NCBI GenBank assembly: GCA_963696075.1
Contig: CAVOJD010000030.1
Span: 124,001 to 188,000 of the forward strand
Length of the DNA: 64,000 bases
Origin: CAJQQK01 sp963696075
GTDB lineage: Bacteria > Pseudomonadota > Alphaproteobacteria > Rhizobiales > Hyphomicrobiaceae
Direction of reading: 5' to 3'
Shown one piece after another: positions 34,071-42,164 of this stretch. The notes under the pieces were generated by a model. It made no database searches. It was not told the origin of the DNA and saw only the letters and a program-made list of their open reading frames with translations. Numbering within the stretch: position 1 is the stretch's first letter; each line of letters opens with the position of its first letter. The translations under genes were made by a program, and so were the position numbers.

Positions 34071-34097
34071 CGGGCGGCAGGACTATCCTGCCGCCCG
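34071..34097. terminator. Strong hairpin between convergent genes
   Basis: A 12-bp perfect stem (CGGGCGGCAGGA with TCCTGCCGCCCG) and a 3-base loop between the ends of the exported-protein gene and the porin gene. There is no T-run, so it may act as a factor-independent pause or an mRNA 3'-end protector rather than a classic terminator. Confidence 0.55.
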
Positions 34098-34127
34098 GCC
34101 GCATCGGTTCGATATGGACGTGCGTGA

Positions 34128-34853
34128 TCAGAACTTCACATTGAGGCCCGCGCGGACAAGATCGACGCGGTTGTCGAAGTAGTAGTCCTCCTGGTTTTCG
34201 CTCAAGCCGTCGTAGCGGCCGAAATCCATGTGGAGGTATTCGATCTTCGTCGTCATGCGAGACGTCAGCGCGTATTCGACACCGGCGCCTAAGACCCAGC
34301 CGCTGCGGACACTGCGATTGTCGGCGGTCTGGCCATCGGCATCTCCGATGCCGACTTCATCGACGCTCATGAACGCCAAGCCGCCGGTTCCGTACAGAAG
34401 AAGATTGCCCCAGAGCCAGCCGGCGCGGGCGCGGAGGGTGCCCCAGAAGGGGCCGAACTGGGATTTCCAGACGTGACCGTCGAAGATCACCTTGTCGTCG
34501 GCGTTGAGATCCATGATGCCGAGGTCACCTTCGACGCCGATCAGAAACGCTGGTGAGATGCGATAATTGTAACCGGCGGTGATGCTTGCAAGGGCGCCAT
34601 CGAGTTCCTGCGTGGCGATGCCATGATTGTCGTTGCGGTCATAGAAGTGGTCGCTCTCACCCCAGCCATAGCCGACACTGGCGCCGTAGTAGACGCCGTC
34701 CCAGATCGACCGGATCGGTGCGCGGTCGGGTTCGGCCTCGTAGACGGGTGAAGCAGAACGGCCGAGATCAGCGGCCTGAGCCGGGACAATCCCCAACAGT
34801 ATTGCCGCAACCAGCCCGGCCGTGATTGATTTTCCAAGTCCCTCGAAAGTCAT
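34128..34853 (-). CDS. Outer-membrane beta-barrel protein (Omp25/31-like)
   Basis: A 241-residue protein with a signal peptide (cleaved about residue 27, after PAQA) and the alphaproteobacterial small-porin pattern. WDGVYYGASVGYGWG is the first strand pair, then ITAGYNYRISPAFLIGVEGDLG, TLRARAGWLWGNLLLYGTGGLAF, VLGAGVEYALTSRMTTKIEYLHMDFG, and the terminal strand ends in Phe (LNVKF), the BAM recognition signature. It probably forms an 8-stranded barrel. A 315-base region upstream holds the divergent promoters. Confidence 0.93.
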   Translation of the reverse strand: MTFEGLGKSITAGLVAAILLGIVPAQAADLGRSASPVYEAEPDRAPIRSIWDGVYYGASVGYGWGESDHFYDRNDNHGIATQELDGALASITAGYNYRISPAFLIGVEGDLGIMDLNADDKVIFDGHVWKSQFGPFWGTLRARAGWLWGNLLLYGTGGLAFMSVDEVGIGDADGQTADNRSVRSGWVLGAGVEYALTSRMTTKIEYLHMDFGRYDGLSENQEDYYFDNRVDLVRAGLNVKF

Positions 34854-35168
34854 GCGTGGTGCTCCTCATCACGCGTTCCAAGCCCCCCGGCACGGAACGC
34901 AAAAAGCACCTCCCCCGAATCCGTCCATCGACGTCCCTCGCGTGACTGACGCCTGCAACAAGGCTGAATTTGGGCTGAAATAATCTATGAAAAACAGATA
35001 ACTATGTTTCTTTTCAAATTTTCTTTGTGAGCATATTGGCAGGCTGCGCCGGGGCGTTTCCTTGAATTATGGTCGCCTCGGCAGTGGACATCACGGGGGT
35101 CAACGCTGATAGATTTGGCCGGGCGCAATTTGACGCAGCATTTCTCAATCTGAAGAGGGACGGACACG
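34854..35168. promoter_or_regulatory. Divergent promoter region, porin / M20 hydrolase
   Basis: No gene is supported here. A distinctly AT-rich block at about 34976-35035 lies in the middle and would suit promoters in both directions. I cannot assign exact -35/-10 boxes. Confidence 0.45.
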
Positions 35169-36419
35169 ATGGTGAAGCAGCCGGCGAGCTATCCGAAGAT
35201 CAATGCGGAGCGTGTTTGGCAGCGTCACATGGACCTGGCCGCGATTGGCGCCACCGCCGGGGGCGGGGTGCACCGGCTCGCGCTGTCGGACGAGGACATC
35301 GAAGCGCATCGCCTGTTGCTCTCCTGGGCGTCGGCGCGCGGCTTTGAAACGGAAGTGGACCAGATCGGCAATATGTTCATTCGCCGGGCGGGAGCCGATA
35401 ACGCGGCAGCGCCCGCGGCCAGCGGGTCTCATACCGATACGCAACCGTTTGGAGGACGCTTCGATGGCGCTTTCGGCGTTCTCGCGGCGTTCGAAGCTCT
35501 CGAAGCGTTCGAGGACGCCGGTATCGAGACGCGCCGGCCGGTCGAGGCGATCATCTGGAACAACGAGGAGGGCGCGCGCTTCATGCCGGGGCTCTCTGGC
35601 TCCGCGGTCTACGCCGGGGCGCTTGGCCTCGAGGACATGCTTGGCGTCACGGATAGCGATGGCGTGACGATGGGGGCCTGTGTAGAGCGGCTCCACGCGG
35701 CGCTCGACGGGGTTGGCATGCGCCCGCTTGGCCAGCCGTTTCATGGTTTTGTCGAGGCGCATATCGAACAAGGGACCGTTCTCGAGGAAGCCGGGCTGCA
35801 GATCGGTATCGTCACCGATATCCAGGGCAACCGCCGGTTCGAGGTCGAGGTGACCGGGGAGGCTGCGCATTCCGGCACGACGCCCAGACGGCGGCGGCGC
35901 GATGCGTTTATTGCCGCGTGTGACATCGCAACGGCGCTGAGGCCGGTCTTCGAGGATGAGGACGATACGGCACGGTTCACGATCGGGTTGTTTGATGTCT
36001 ATCCGGGCGCGAAGTCGGTGGTGCCGGGGCGGGTTACGTTCTTCATCGATTTCCGCCATCCCTCGGCCAAGGCGCTCAAGGAGCTTGGCGATCAGGTCGC
36101 GCGTGTCGCAGACGCCAACAAGGGTGTCTGTGATGTCGCGGTCCGTGAGGTCTCGAAGGCGGCACCGGAAGCGTTTGCGCCGGAAATCATCAACAAGGTG
36201 ACCGCGTCTGCGGCGCGGCGCGGGTTCAAGGCGCGGGAGATGATTTCCTGCGCCGGACATGATGCGCGGTTTGCGGGCCTGATCGCGCCGGCCGGCATGG
36301 TGTTCATTCCCTGCAAGGATGGGGTTTCGCACAACGAGAAGGAAAGCGCGGAGCCGAAAGACGTGGCAGCCGGCGCGCAGGTCATCAGCGATGTGCTGCT
36401 CGACATGGCCAACTCTTGA
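35169..36419 (+). CDS. M20 family Zn-dependent hydrolase (N-carbamoyl-L-amino acid / allantoate amidohydrolase type)
   Basis: A 416-residue binuclear metal amidohydrolase. Metal ligands are in SGSHTDTQPFGGRFDGAFG (His and Asp) and IWNNEEGARF (Glu pair). The substrate-binding lid begins near HIEQGTVLEEAG, and the closing His is in ACKDGVSHNEKE (seen as IPCKDGVSHNE). These enzymes remove carbamoyl or ureido groups from N-carbamoyl amino acids or ureidoglycolate-type compounds. The next gene, an MFS transporter, overlaps its stop by one base, suggesting uptake or export of the substrate or product. Confidence 0.93.
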   Translation: MVKQPASYPKINAERVWQRHMDLAAIGATAGGGVHRLALSDEDIEAHRLLLSWASARGFETEVDQIGNMFIRRAGADNAAAPAASGSHTDTQPFGGRFDGAFGVLAAFEALEAFEDAGIETRRPVEAIIWNNEEGARFMPGLSGSAVYAGALGLEDMLGVTDSDGVTMGACVERLHAALDGVGMRPLGQPFHGFVEAHIEQGTVLEEAGLQIGIVTDIQGNRRFEVEVTGEAAHSGTTPRRRRRDAFIAACDIATALRPVFEDEDDTARFTIGLFDVYPGAKSVVPGRVTFFIDFRHPSAKALKELGDQVARVADANKGVCDVAVREVSKAAPEAFAPEIINKVTASAARRGFKAREMISCAGHDARFAGLIAPAGMVFIPCKDGVSHNEKESAEPKDVAAGAQVISDVLLDMANS

Positions 36420-37648
36420 TGCCGTCTGGGGGCGGTTTGGGCAGGTCTGCCGCGGGCGGCGATGGGGGCCAGGCAAACTGGTGGCCGATCGCGGTCGCGG
36501 GCGGCGCTGCCATGTTCCTTTGCATGGCGCTTGGCCGGTTCTCCTATTCCGCGATGATCCCGGCGCTGGTCGAGAGCGGGGCGCTCGACGCTGTCGTTGC
36601 CGGTTACGTCGGCGGGGCCAACATGCTGGGGTTTCTGGCTGGCGCGGCGCTGTCGGTGATGCTGGCGCGGCGGTTCCGGCTGACAAGGGTTTTGATGACG
36701 GCGATCGTCGTCGCGGTTGTCGGGCTGTGGGCGAGTTCAGTGCCGCTCGGGCCGTTGTGGCTCGGCCTATGGCGCGGGGTGATCGGATTTGCGACCGGGC
36801 AGGTGATGGTGCTCGGATTGGCGGTCGCGGCGCAGGCTGCACCGCTCGAAAAGCGGACGGTCGCGATGACGACGATATTCGTCGGTGTCGGTGCGGGTAT
36901 TCTGTTCGGCGCGACGGCGGTGCCGCTGCTGCTTGGGATCAGCATTGAGGCGGCATGGTATGGGGTGGCGGTTGCCGGGGTTCTTGCCGGCCTCGTGGCG
37001 TGGTGGGGCTGGGCGAAGCTTGGGCCGGTTGACCAGCCGGCGCCAGCATCAGGCCGAAGCGCTTTTCGCGGCAGAGGGTTCACCTGGACTGCCATCGTGG
37101 TTGCGAGCTTCCTGTTCTCGTTCGCGATCGTGCCGCATACGATCTACTGGTTCGATTATATCGCGCGCGAGCTTGGCCATGGCTACGGGTTTGCGAGCCT
37201 GCACTGGATGGGCGTTGGCGTGTTTGCAATCCTTGGGCCGTTGCTTGCTGCCTGGCTTGCCGGCGTTGCCGGTACGGCGGTGGCGACGGTGCTCGTTTAT
37301 CTCATTATGGCGATCGGTGTGGGGCTGCCATTCGTCCTTCACGTGGCGCCAGCGCTGGTGGTGTCGACAATGATTTTCGGGGCGCAGCCGGCGGTTTCCA
37401 CGCTGCTTGGCGCGCGCGCCCGCGATCTTGGCGCGCCTGAAGATATGCCGGTGATGATGCGCGCGATCATTCTTTCGAATGCGTTCGGCTCGGGTTTTGG
37501 TGGGGTTGGTGTGCCGATGCTGCTCGACCGGACGGGGTCTTATGAGGTGCTGTTCCTGGCGGGTGGGATCGCGTTTGGCGTGGCGACGCTGTTGCTGGTG
37601 CCTGCGGCCTTCGGGTCGCGTCGGGTGCAAGGCACGCAATTCAGGTAG
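36419..37648 (+). CDS. MFS transporter (YbfB-like)
   Basis: A 409-residue transporter with about 12 hydrophobic segments. The beginning MFLCMALGRFSYSAMIPALVESG and YVGGANMLGFLAGA match YbfB/YjiJ-type MFS proteins. The ATG at 36419 overlaps the stop of the M20 hydrolase (TGATG), so the pair is translationally coupled and probably handles the same metabolite. A TTG at 36416 is an alternative start. It is convergent with selD, 30 bases apart. Confidence 0.88.
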   Translation: MPSGGGLGRSAAGGDGGQANWWPIAVAGGAAMFLCMALGRFSYSAMIPALVESGALDAVVAGYVGGANMLGFLAGAALSVMLARRFRLTRVLMTAIVVAVVGLWASSVPLGPLWLGLWRGVIGFATGQVMVLGLAVAAQAAPLEKRTVAMTTIFVGVGAGILFGATAVPLLLGISIEAAWYGVAVAGVLAGLVAWWGWAKLGPVDQPAPASGRSAFRGRGFTWTAIVVASFLFSFAIVPHTIYWFDYIARELGHGYGFASLHWMGVGVFAILGPLLAAWLAGVAGTAVATVLVYLIMAIGVGLPFVLHVAPALVVSTMIFGAQPAVSTLLGARARDLGAPEDMPVMMRAIILSNAFGSGFGGVGVPMLLDRTGSYEVLFLAGGIAFGVATLLLVPAAFGSRRVQGTQFR

Positions 37649-37678
37649 GGCCGGCCGTGCCGCTCCGGCCATGCGGTT

Positions 37679-39949
37679 TCACATGACACGAATGCGCGCT
37701 GCCTTTCCGGCCTGCTCGACGGTGCCGATCTGGCATGCGTCGGCTTCGCCTGCAGCGTTGAGTTCGGCGATTGCGGCGGCGACGTTCTCTTTCGGCAGAC
37801 CTGCGAGGAGGCCGCCGGAAGTTTGCGGGTCGAAGAGAAGCTGGAAGGCCGGTGTCTTGCCGACGGCAGAATCCGGGTCGACGGGGGCTGCGGCGCGGAC
37901 ATTGCCGGCCTCAAGGCTGGAGAGGATGCCGTTGGCGGCCGCTTCGCGTGCGCCGTCGTAGAAGGGAACCTTGGCGAGCGTGACATGGGCTTCGAGACCA
38001 AGCGGCCGGATCATTTCCGCGAGATGTCCGGCGAGGCCGAAGCCGGTGACGTCGGTCAGGGCCTTGGCGCCGTGGCGGATCAGGATCTCAGCGGCCTTTG
38101 CGTTTGATTGGGTCAAGCGGCGCAATGCTTTTTGCACGTTGCGGCCTTTCGTCTGCCTGGCTGCTGCGGCGGCGAAGAGGACGCCGGTGCCAAGCGGGCG
38201 GGTGAGGATGAGGGCGTCTCCCGGGTCAAGTGCGCCCTTGCGCTTCAGGTCGGCTGCGTCGATGAGGCCGTTGATCGTGAAGCCAAGGATCAGTTCGTTG
38301 CCCTCGCTGGTGTGGCCGCCGATGATCGGACAGCCTGCGGCGGTGAAGACGACCTCGGCGCCGGCCAACGCCTGCTCGAGATCGCGTTCCTGTTTGTCGG
38401 CGGCGGCGAAGGGCAGCGTTACCATCGCCAGGGCGGAGTGCGGCGTGGCGCCCATGGCATAGATGTCATTGAGGCAGTGTTGGGCGGCGATCTGGCCGGC
38501 AAGGAAGGGATCGCTGACGGGGCTTGAGAACTGGTCGACGGTTTGGACCAGGGTCTTGCCGGGGGGGACGTCGAAGGCGGCCGCGTCGTCGCCCGGGCCG
38601 AGGACGATCGAGGGCGCGTCGGATGACGCAGATACGGTGGCGGTATCGAGGCGGGCGAGGACGCGCCCGAGAATGTCTCCGGCGACCTTCGAGCCGCAGC
38701 CCTTGCAGCGCATCGCACCCGGCGCGAGGTTGCGGCTGAGGTCTTCGGGAATATTCGCGACGGTTGGCACGATCGCGTCGGCGACCTGCGCCATGGTCGG
38801 AAGTTCGTTGAACTTCTTCATGAACTTGGTGTCGATATCGTCCTTCCAGCGCCACACCCAGTTGCCCTTCTGGAACCAGTTCCCCCAGGAGGCGACCGCG
38901 GACCGGTCGCCGGTCGAGATCAGGCTCAGGAACTTCTTTTGCGGCTTGTAGCGCTGAAGGGCGCGGGCCAGGACGACGGCCCTGAGGTTCTTGCTCAGGA
39001 ACGGGCCTTGGCGGACCGCGAACACGCCGGATTTCGGGCGCGGGTTGGCGATCATCGTGACGCAGTCGCCGGCGCCGAACAGGCTGGGGTGGGAGGTCGA
39101 CTGCAGATATTCGTTGACGGCGATGAAGCCGCGGTCATCGAGTGCGAGCCCGGTCTCGCGGAACCAGTCCGCCGGGGCGGCGCCGGTCACCCAGATCGCC
39201 TCGTCGACGCCGATCGTCTCGGTGCCGTTGGAGATGCCGTTGTCATCGAAGCGGCGGGCCTCGAAGGAGGTTCTGATCTCGACGCTGCGTTCGATCAGGA
39301 GTTCTTCCAGCGTCTTGCGGACCTTGTCGCCGTGGGTCGCCAGGATCCTGTCGTCGCGGGTTACGAGGATGAAACGGCCGGGACCGCGGCCGACCGCGGC
39401 GCCGGAGCCGGTTGCAAGAGCATACTGCATCGACAGGAGCAGTTCGACGCCGCCTGCGCCGGCGCCGACAACGGCAATGCGGAGGTCCGGGTTGTCCTGG
39501 ATGCGGGCTTTGAGGTCCGCCCAGGCGGTGAGGAATTTCGAAACGGGTTTGACGGGAAAGGGCGCGCGGACGAGTTCAAGGCCGGGGTCGAAGACCGGTG
39601 TCGAGCCAATGTCGATCGAAGCTGCATCGTAGGCAATCGGCGGACGGCCGTCGGCGCAGTGGATGAGTTGGCGCACGGGATCGATGCCGGTGACGTGGGT
39701 TGCGAGGTAGCGCGCGCCGGCGAAACGAGCCAGGGGCCCGAGGTCGATATGGGCCTGGTCGAAGGTGTAGTGACCGGCGATCAGGCCGGGCAGCATGCCG
39801 GAATAGGGTGTGTCGACTTCGGGTGAGATCAGCGTCAGGCGGGCGCCCTTGATCGGAAACATGCCGAATGAACGCAGCACGTCAACGTGGGCGTGGCCGC
39901 CGCCGATCAGCACGATGTCCTTGATGACGGGGAAAATGGCATTCTGCAT
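37679..39949 (-). CDS. selD: Fused NDH-2-like flavoprotein / selenide, water dikinase
   Basis: A 756-residue fusion. Residues about 1-380 form an FAD/NAD(P)-dependent oxidoreductase: IVLIGGGHAHVDVLR (FAD), AVVGAGAGGVELL (NAD), FGAGDCVTM (FAD). Residues about 405-756 are SelD, which makes selenophosphate from selenide and ATP. The SelD active element is GAMRCKGCGSKVAGDIL, where C418 and K421 match E. coli Cys17 and Lys20; a GPGDDAAAF ATP-binding motif follows. The N-terminal part may supply or guard reduced selenium. Such fusions are known in several bacterial groups. It lies downstream of the selenoprotein gene on the same strand, with a hairpin between them. Confidence 0.95.
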   Translation of the reverse strand: MQNAIFPVIKDIVLIGGGHAHVDVLRSFGMFPIKGARLTLISPEVDTPYSGMLPGLIAGHYTFDQAHIDLGPLARFAGARYLATHVTGIDPVRQLIHCADGRPPIAYDAASIDIGSTPVFDPGLELVRAPFPVKPVSKFLTAWADLKARIQDNPDLRIAVVGAGAGGVELLLSMQYALATGSGAAVGRGPGRFILVTRDDRILATHGDKVRKTLEELLIERSVEIRTSFEARRFDDNGISNGTETIGVDEAIWVTGAAPADWFRETGLALDDRGFIAVNEYLQSTSHPSLFGAGDCVTMIANPRPKSGVFAVRQGPFLSKNLRAVVLARALQRYKPQKKFLSLISTGDRSAVASWGNWFQKGNWVWRWKDDIDTKFMKKFNELPTMAQVADAIVPTVANIPEDLSRNLAPGAMRCKGCGSKVAGDILGRVLARLDTATVSASSDAPSIVLGPGDDAAAFDVPPGKTLVQTVDQFSSPVSDPFLAGQIAAQHCLNDIYAMGATPHSALAMVTLPFAAADKQERDLEQALAGAEVVFTAAGCPIIGGHTSEGNELILGFTINGLIDAADLKRKGALDPGDALILTRPLGTGVLFAAAAARQTKGRNVQKALRRLTQSNAKAAEILIRHGAKALTDVTGFGLAGHLAEMIRPLGLEAHVTLAKVPFYDGAREAAANGILSSLEAGNVRAAAPVDPDSAVGKTPAFQLLFDPQTSGGLLAGLPKENVAAAIAELNAAGEADACQIGTVEQAGKAARIRVM

Positions 39950-40036
39950 GGATATTCGGGCCCGGTTGTCGATTCTGCGGCGCGCTCGTCGCGGGAATGC
40001 TTCGGCGTGACGTCGTCGTCTCTCTCTGACATGGAA

Positions 40037-40063
40037 ACGGCGGCCGGGGAAAGCGGCCGCCGT
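40037..40063 (-). terminator. Hairpin between selenoprotein gene and selD
   Basis: A 9-bp perfect stem (ACGGCGGCC with GGCCGCCGT), 9-base loop, 34 bases past the selenoprotein stop and 88 bases before selD. Only a short TTTCC follows on the minus strand, so it is probably a weak terminator or an attenuator. Confidence 0.5.
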
Positions 40064-40097
40064 CTAAGCGTCTGACGATACTGTGCTGCAGCGCCGT

Positions 40098-40577
40098 CTA
40101 CTTTTGCTGAGCGCGCTTATCGTAAATCCTGACCAGCGAGATCACGTCTGCGGCCTGTGTACGGGCCAGAGGGCCGTCCGAATAGCTGGACGCCACGATC
40201 TTGCCGTCCGGTCCGACAATCAGCTCGGTTGGCTGGATGATATTGCGATTGGACTCCCACCAGGAGCCGAGCTTGTCGGCGAGTTCTTTCGTCACGCCGT
40301 AGCCGATGGGGAAATTGACCTCATCTGCAACTTCTTTCGCCTTGTCGAGTGCGTCGACGCTGGCGGCTGCGACCTTGATGCCGAGGGCGTCAAGTTCGTC
40401 TTTGTTTTCTGCGAAGCCGACCAACTGCCGGCGGCAGTATGGTCACCAATGTCCCCGATAGAACAAGATCACTTTGTATCTTGCATCGAGGCCGCCCGGC
40501 AGATCGAGAGTCGAGCCGTCGACGACATTGATCGACACGCTCGGCATATCGTCGCCGATACCCAGCTTTTCAGCCAT
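40098..40577 (-). CDS. Selenocysteine-containing peroxiredoxin-like protein (in-frame UGA)
   Basis: Read with UGA as Sec, this is one 159-residue redoxin-family protein. A standard caller splits it at 40443-40445. Before the UGA is MAEKLGIGDDMPSVSINVVD and VILFYRGHW; directly after is PYCRRQLVGF. The motif is thus U45-P-Y-C48, replacing the C-P-Y-C of close Cys homologues (FYRGHWCPYC). The frame then continues cleanly through IQPTELIVGPDGKIVAS to a TAG. The start ATG at 40577 is the family N-terminus. It should reduce peroxides or disulphides with a thioredoxin/glutathione-type partner. A strong hairpin begins at the UGA, and selA, selB, selC and selD are all nearby. A simple nonsense mutation is the alternative, but conservation on both sides argues against it. 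Confidence 0.9.
40419..40444 (-). promoter_or_regulatory. Candidate bacterial SECIS hairpin
   Basis: Immediately after the UGA on the minus strand. The arms are GACCA plus ACTGCC, and GGCAGT plus TGGTC: 11 base pairs with one bulged T and a GCC loop. The loop begins with G, as in bacterial SECIS elements read by SelB. The loop starts about 11 bases after the UGA, somewhat nearer than in the E. coli fdhF element, so the exact functional fold is uncertain. Confidence 0.7.
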
Positions 40578-40703
40578 GCTCTGTCCTTGTGTTGAACAAA
40601 AGAGACGCGAAAGACGAAGTCTAGCGGAAATCGAAGGATGGGCAATCTTGGGCCGGCACATTTGCGGGGATGCCGGCTCAAGATTGCGTCATCGACCTGT
40701 CGC

Positions 40704-41384
40704 TTAAGTCTTCAAGTGACGGAACATGTTGCGGCGCGCCTCATCGTCCATCTCCGTTTTGAAGGTGAACTTGTCCTTGAGGCCAACCGCGGTCTTGGCG
40801 GCAGGGCGGGCTTCGATCGTCTCGACGAGGCGCTTTACGTTCGGGTATTTGGCAAGCGCGTCTTGATCTCCCGTCACGAACGGGGCCATCCGGCACCAGC
40901 CCCACACGTTCATGTCTGCAATCGTGTAGGTGTCGGCAACCATGTGGGACTTGCCGTCGAGGTGGGCGTCCAGGATCTTGTAGTGGCGGTCGGCTTCGAA
41001 GGCGTAGCGGTCCAGGCCATAGTCGTTGCCGGCCGGGGCGAAGTGGCGGAAATGGACGGCCTGGCCGGAATAAGGGCCGACGCCGGTCGCAACAAACATG
41101 AGCCAGGAGAGCATCGTTCCGCGATTTGCATCGCCCTGGGGGGGCAGGAACTTGCCGGTCTTTTCGGCGAGGTAGAGCAGGATGGCGGTTGAATCGAACA
41201 CTGTCGCATCGCCGTCGACGATGGCTGGCACTTTGGCGTTCGGGTTGATCTTCAGAAAGGCCGGGTCGAACTGCTCGCCCTTGCGGGTGTCGACGGGGAT
41301 GGCCTCGTATTCGATGCCGGCTTCCTCGAGGAATAGCGCGACCTTCATGGGGTTGGGTGCGCCGGAGAAATAGAACTTGATCAT
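40704..41384 (-). CDS. Glutathione S-transferase family protein
   Basis: A 226-residue GST. The thioredoxin-like N-domain includes KFYFSGAPNPMKVALFLEE, then NPNAKVPAIVDGDATVFDSTAILLYLAEK, the glutathione-binding cis-Pro and Ser/Thr region. The C-terminal helical domain includes VADTYTIADMNVWGW. The ATG at 41384 fits the family; 41429 adds 15 residues of no match. It is upstream of, and in the same direction as, the selenoprotein gene (126 bases), so both may take part in thiol/peroxide metabolism. The specific class resembles YfcG/YghU-like enzymes. Confidence 0.92.
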   Translation of the reverse strand: MIKFYFSGAPNPMKVALFLEEAGIEYEAIPVDTRKGEQFDPAFLKINPNAKVPAIVDGDATVFDSTAILLYLAEKTGKFLPPQGDANRGTMLSWLMFVATGVGPYSGQAVHFRHFAPAGNDYGLDRYAFEADRHYKILDAHLDGKSHMVADTYTIADMNVWGWCRMAPFVTGDQDALAKYPNVKRLVETIEARPAAKTAVGLKDKFTFKTEMDDEARRNMFRHLKT

Positions 41385-41715
41385 CAGGGTTGTGCTCCAG
41401 TGAGGGGCGACGGCAGATCGGATCTCCACCGGCGCGGACGTATGGGGGTGGTTAGCACACAGGTGATCGTCGGCCCAGACGCGTTGACGGTGAATTGATC
41501 GGGGGCGGCGGCTGGAAACTCCCGACGGAGCAGGCGTTTCGGGCTTGAGGGGGGGCTGGCTCAGCGGTTGGCCGGGGGCGGGCAGACATATGTGATAAGC
41601 CCGGCTCTCATCTTCTCAGGTGCCCGGGTTGAACCTAGAGTTGGCTTGTTCAAAGCCGCTTGTGCGGTGCCCTCGTTCCTCGAAGCCCGGGGACCGGAGA
41701 TCAGGAGATCTGGTG
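41385..41715. other. Intergenic region without supported gene
   Basis: This lies between the divergent GST and CMD genes and must contain both promoters. The only open frame of note begins at 41620 and is an N-terminal extension of the CMD frame with no family match. I see no clear operator. Confidence 0.5.
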
Positions 41716-42111
41716 ATGTCGAAGAGTGAGCTTTACGAAAAGGGCGTCGCCATGCGGCAGCAGTTGCGGACGCCTGAAGAGTTCGAGAAGAACGCTTCGG
41801 AGTATGCGGCCAGCCCTGCGAAACAGGGCTTCATCGACATTGTGACCGAGACCGTGTTCGGTGCGCTTTGGACACGGCCGGGGCTCGACGTCAAGACGCG
41901 GACGCTGATCTGCGTCGTCTCCGACACTGCGACGGGGCGCTATCCGGAACTCGAGATCCACCTCAAGTTCGCGCTGCATCAAGGCTGGACAGAGGAGGAG
42001 TTGACCGAGACCCTCTATCATATGCTCGGCTATGTCGGGGCGCCGCTGGTCAGGGATGCGATCTTTGTCGCGGAGAAAGTGTTCGCGGAAGAACGCGCGA
42101 AGAAGGCCTGA
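41716..42111 (+). CDS. Carboxymuconolactone decarboxylase family protein
   Basis: A 131-residue helical protein of the CMD/AhpD superfamily. The marker is LDVKTRTLICVVSDTATGRYPELEIHLKFALHQGWTEEEL (described in parts: KTRTLICV near residue 60, ELEIHLKFAL near 78). The CxxC of AhpD peroxidases is absent, so a decarboxylase/isomerase type is more likely than a peroxidase. An AGGAGATC site precedes the ATG. It leads a + strand run with an amidohydrolase and an enoyl-CoA hydratase, suggesting catabolism of a lactone or ring product. Confidence 0.9.
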   Translation: MSKSELYEKGVAMRQQLRTPEEFEKNASEYAASPAKQGFIDIVTETVFGALWTRPGLDVKTRTLICVVSDTATGRYPELEIHLKFALHQGWTEEELTETLYHMLGYVGAPLVRDAIFVAEKVFAEERAKKA

Positions 42112-42164
42112 TGCGACATCAACTGCTCGCGGGCTGACCGACAACGGGCCCGATTGGAGGACGC

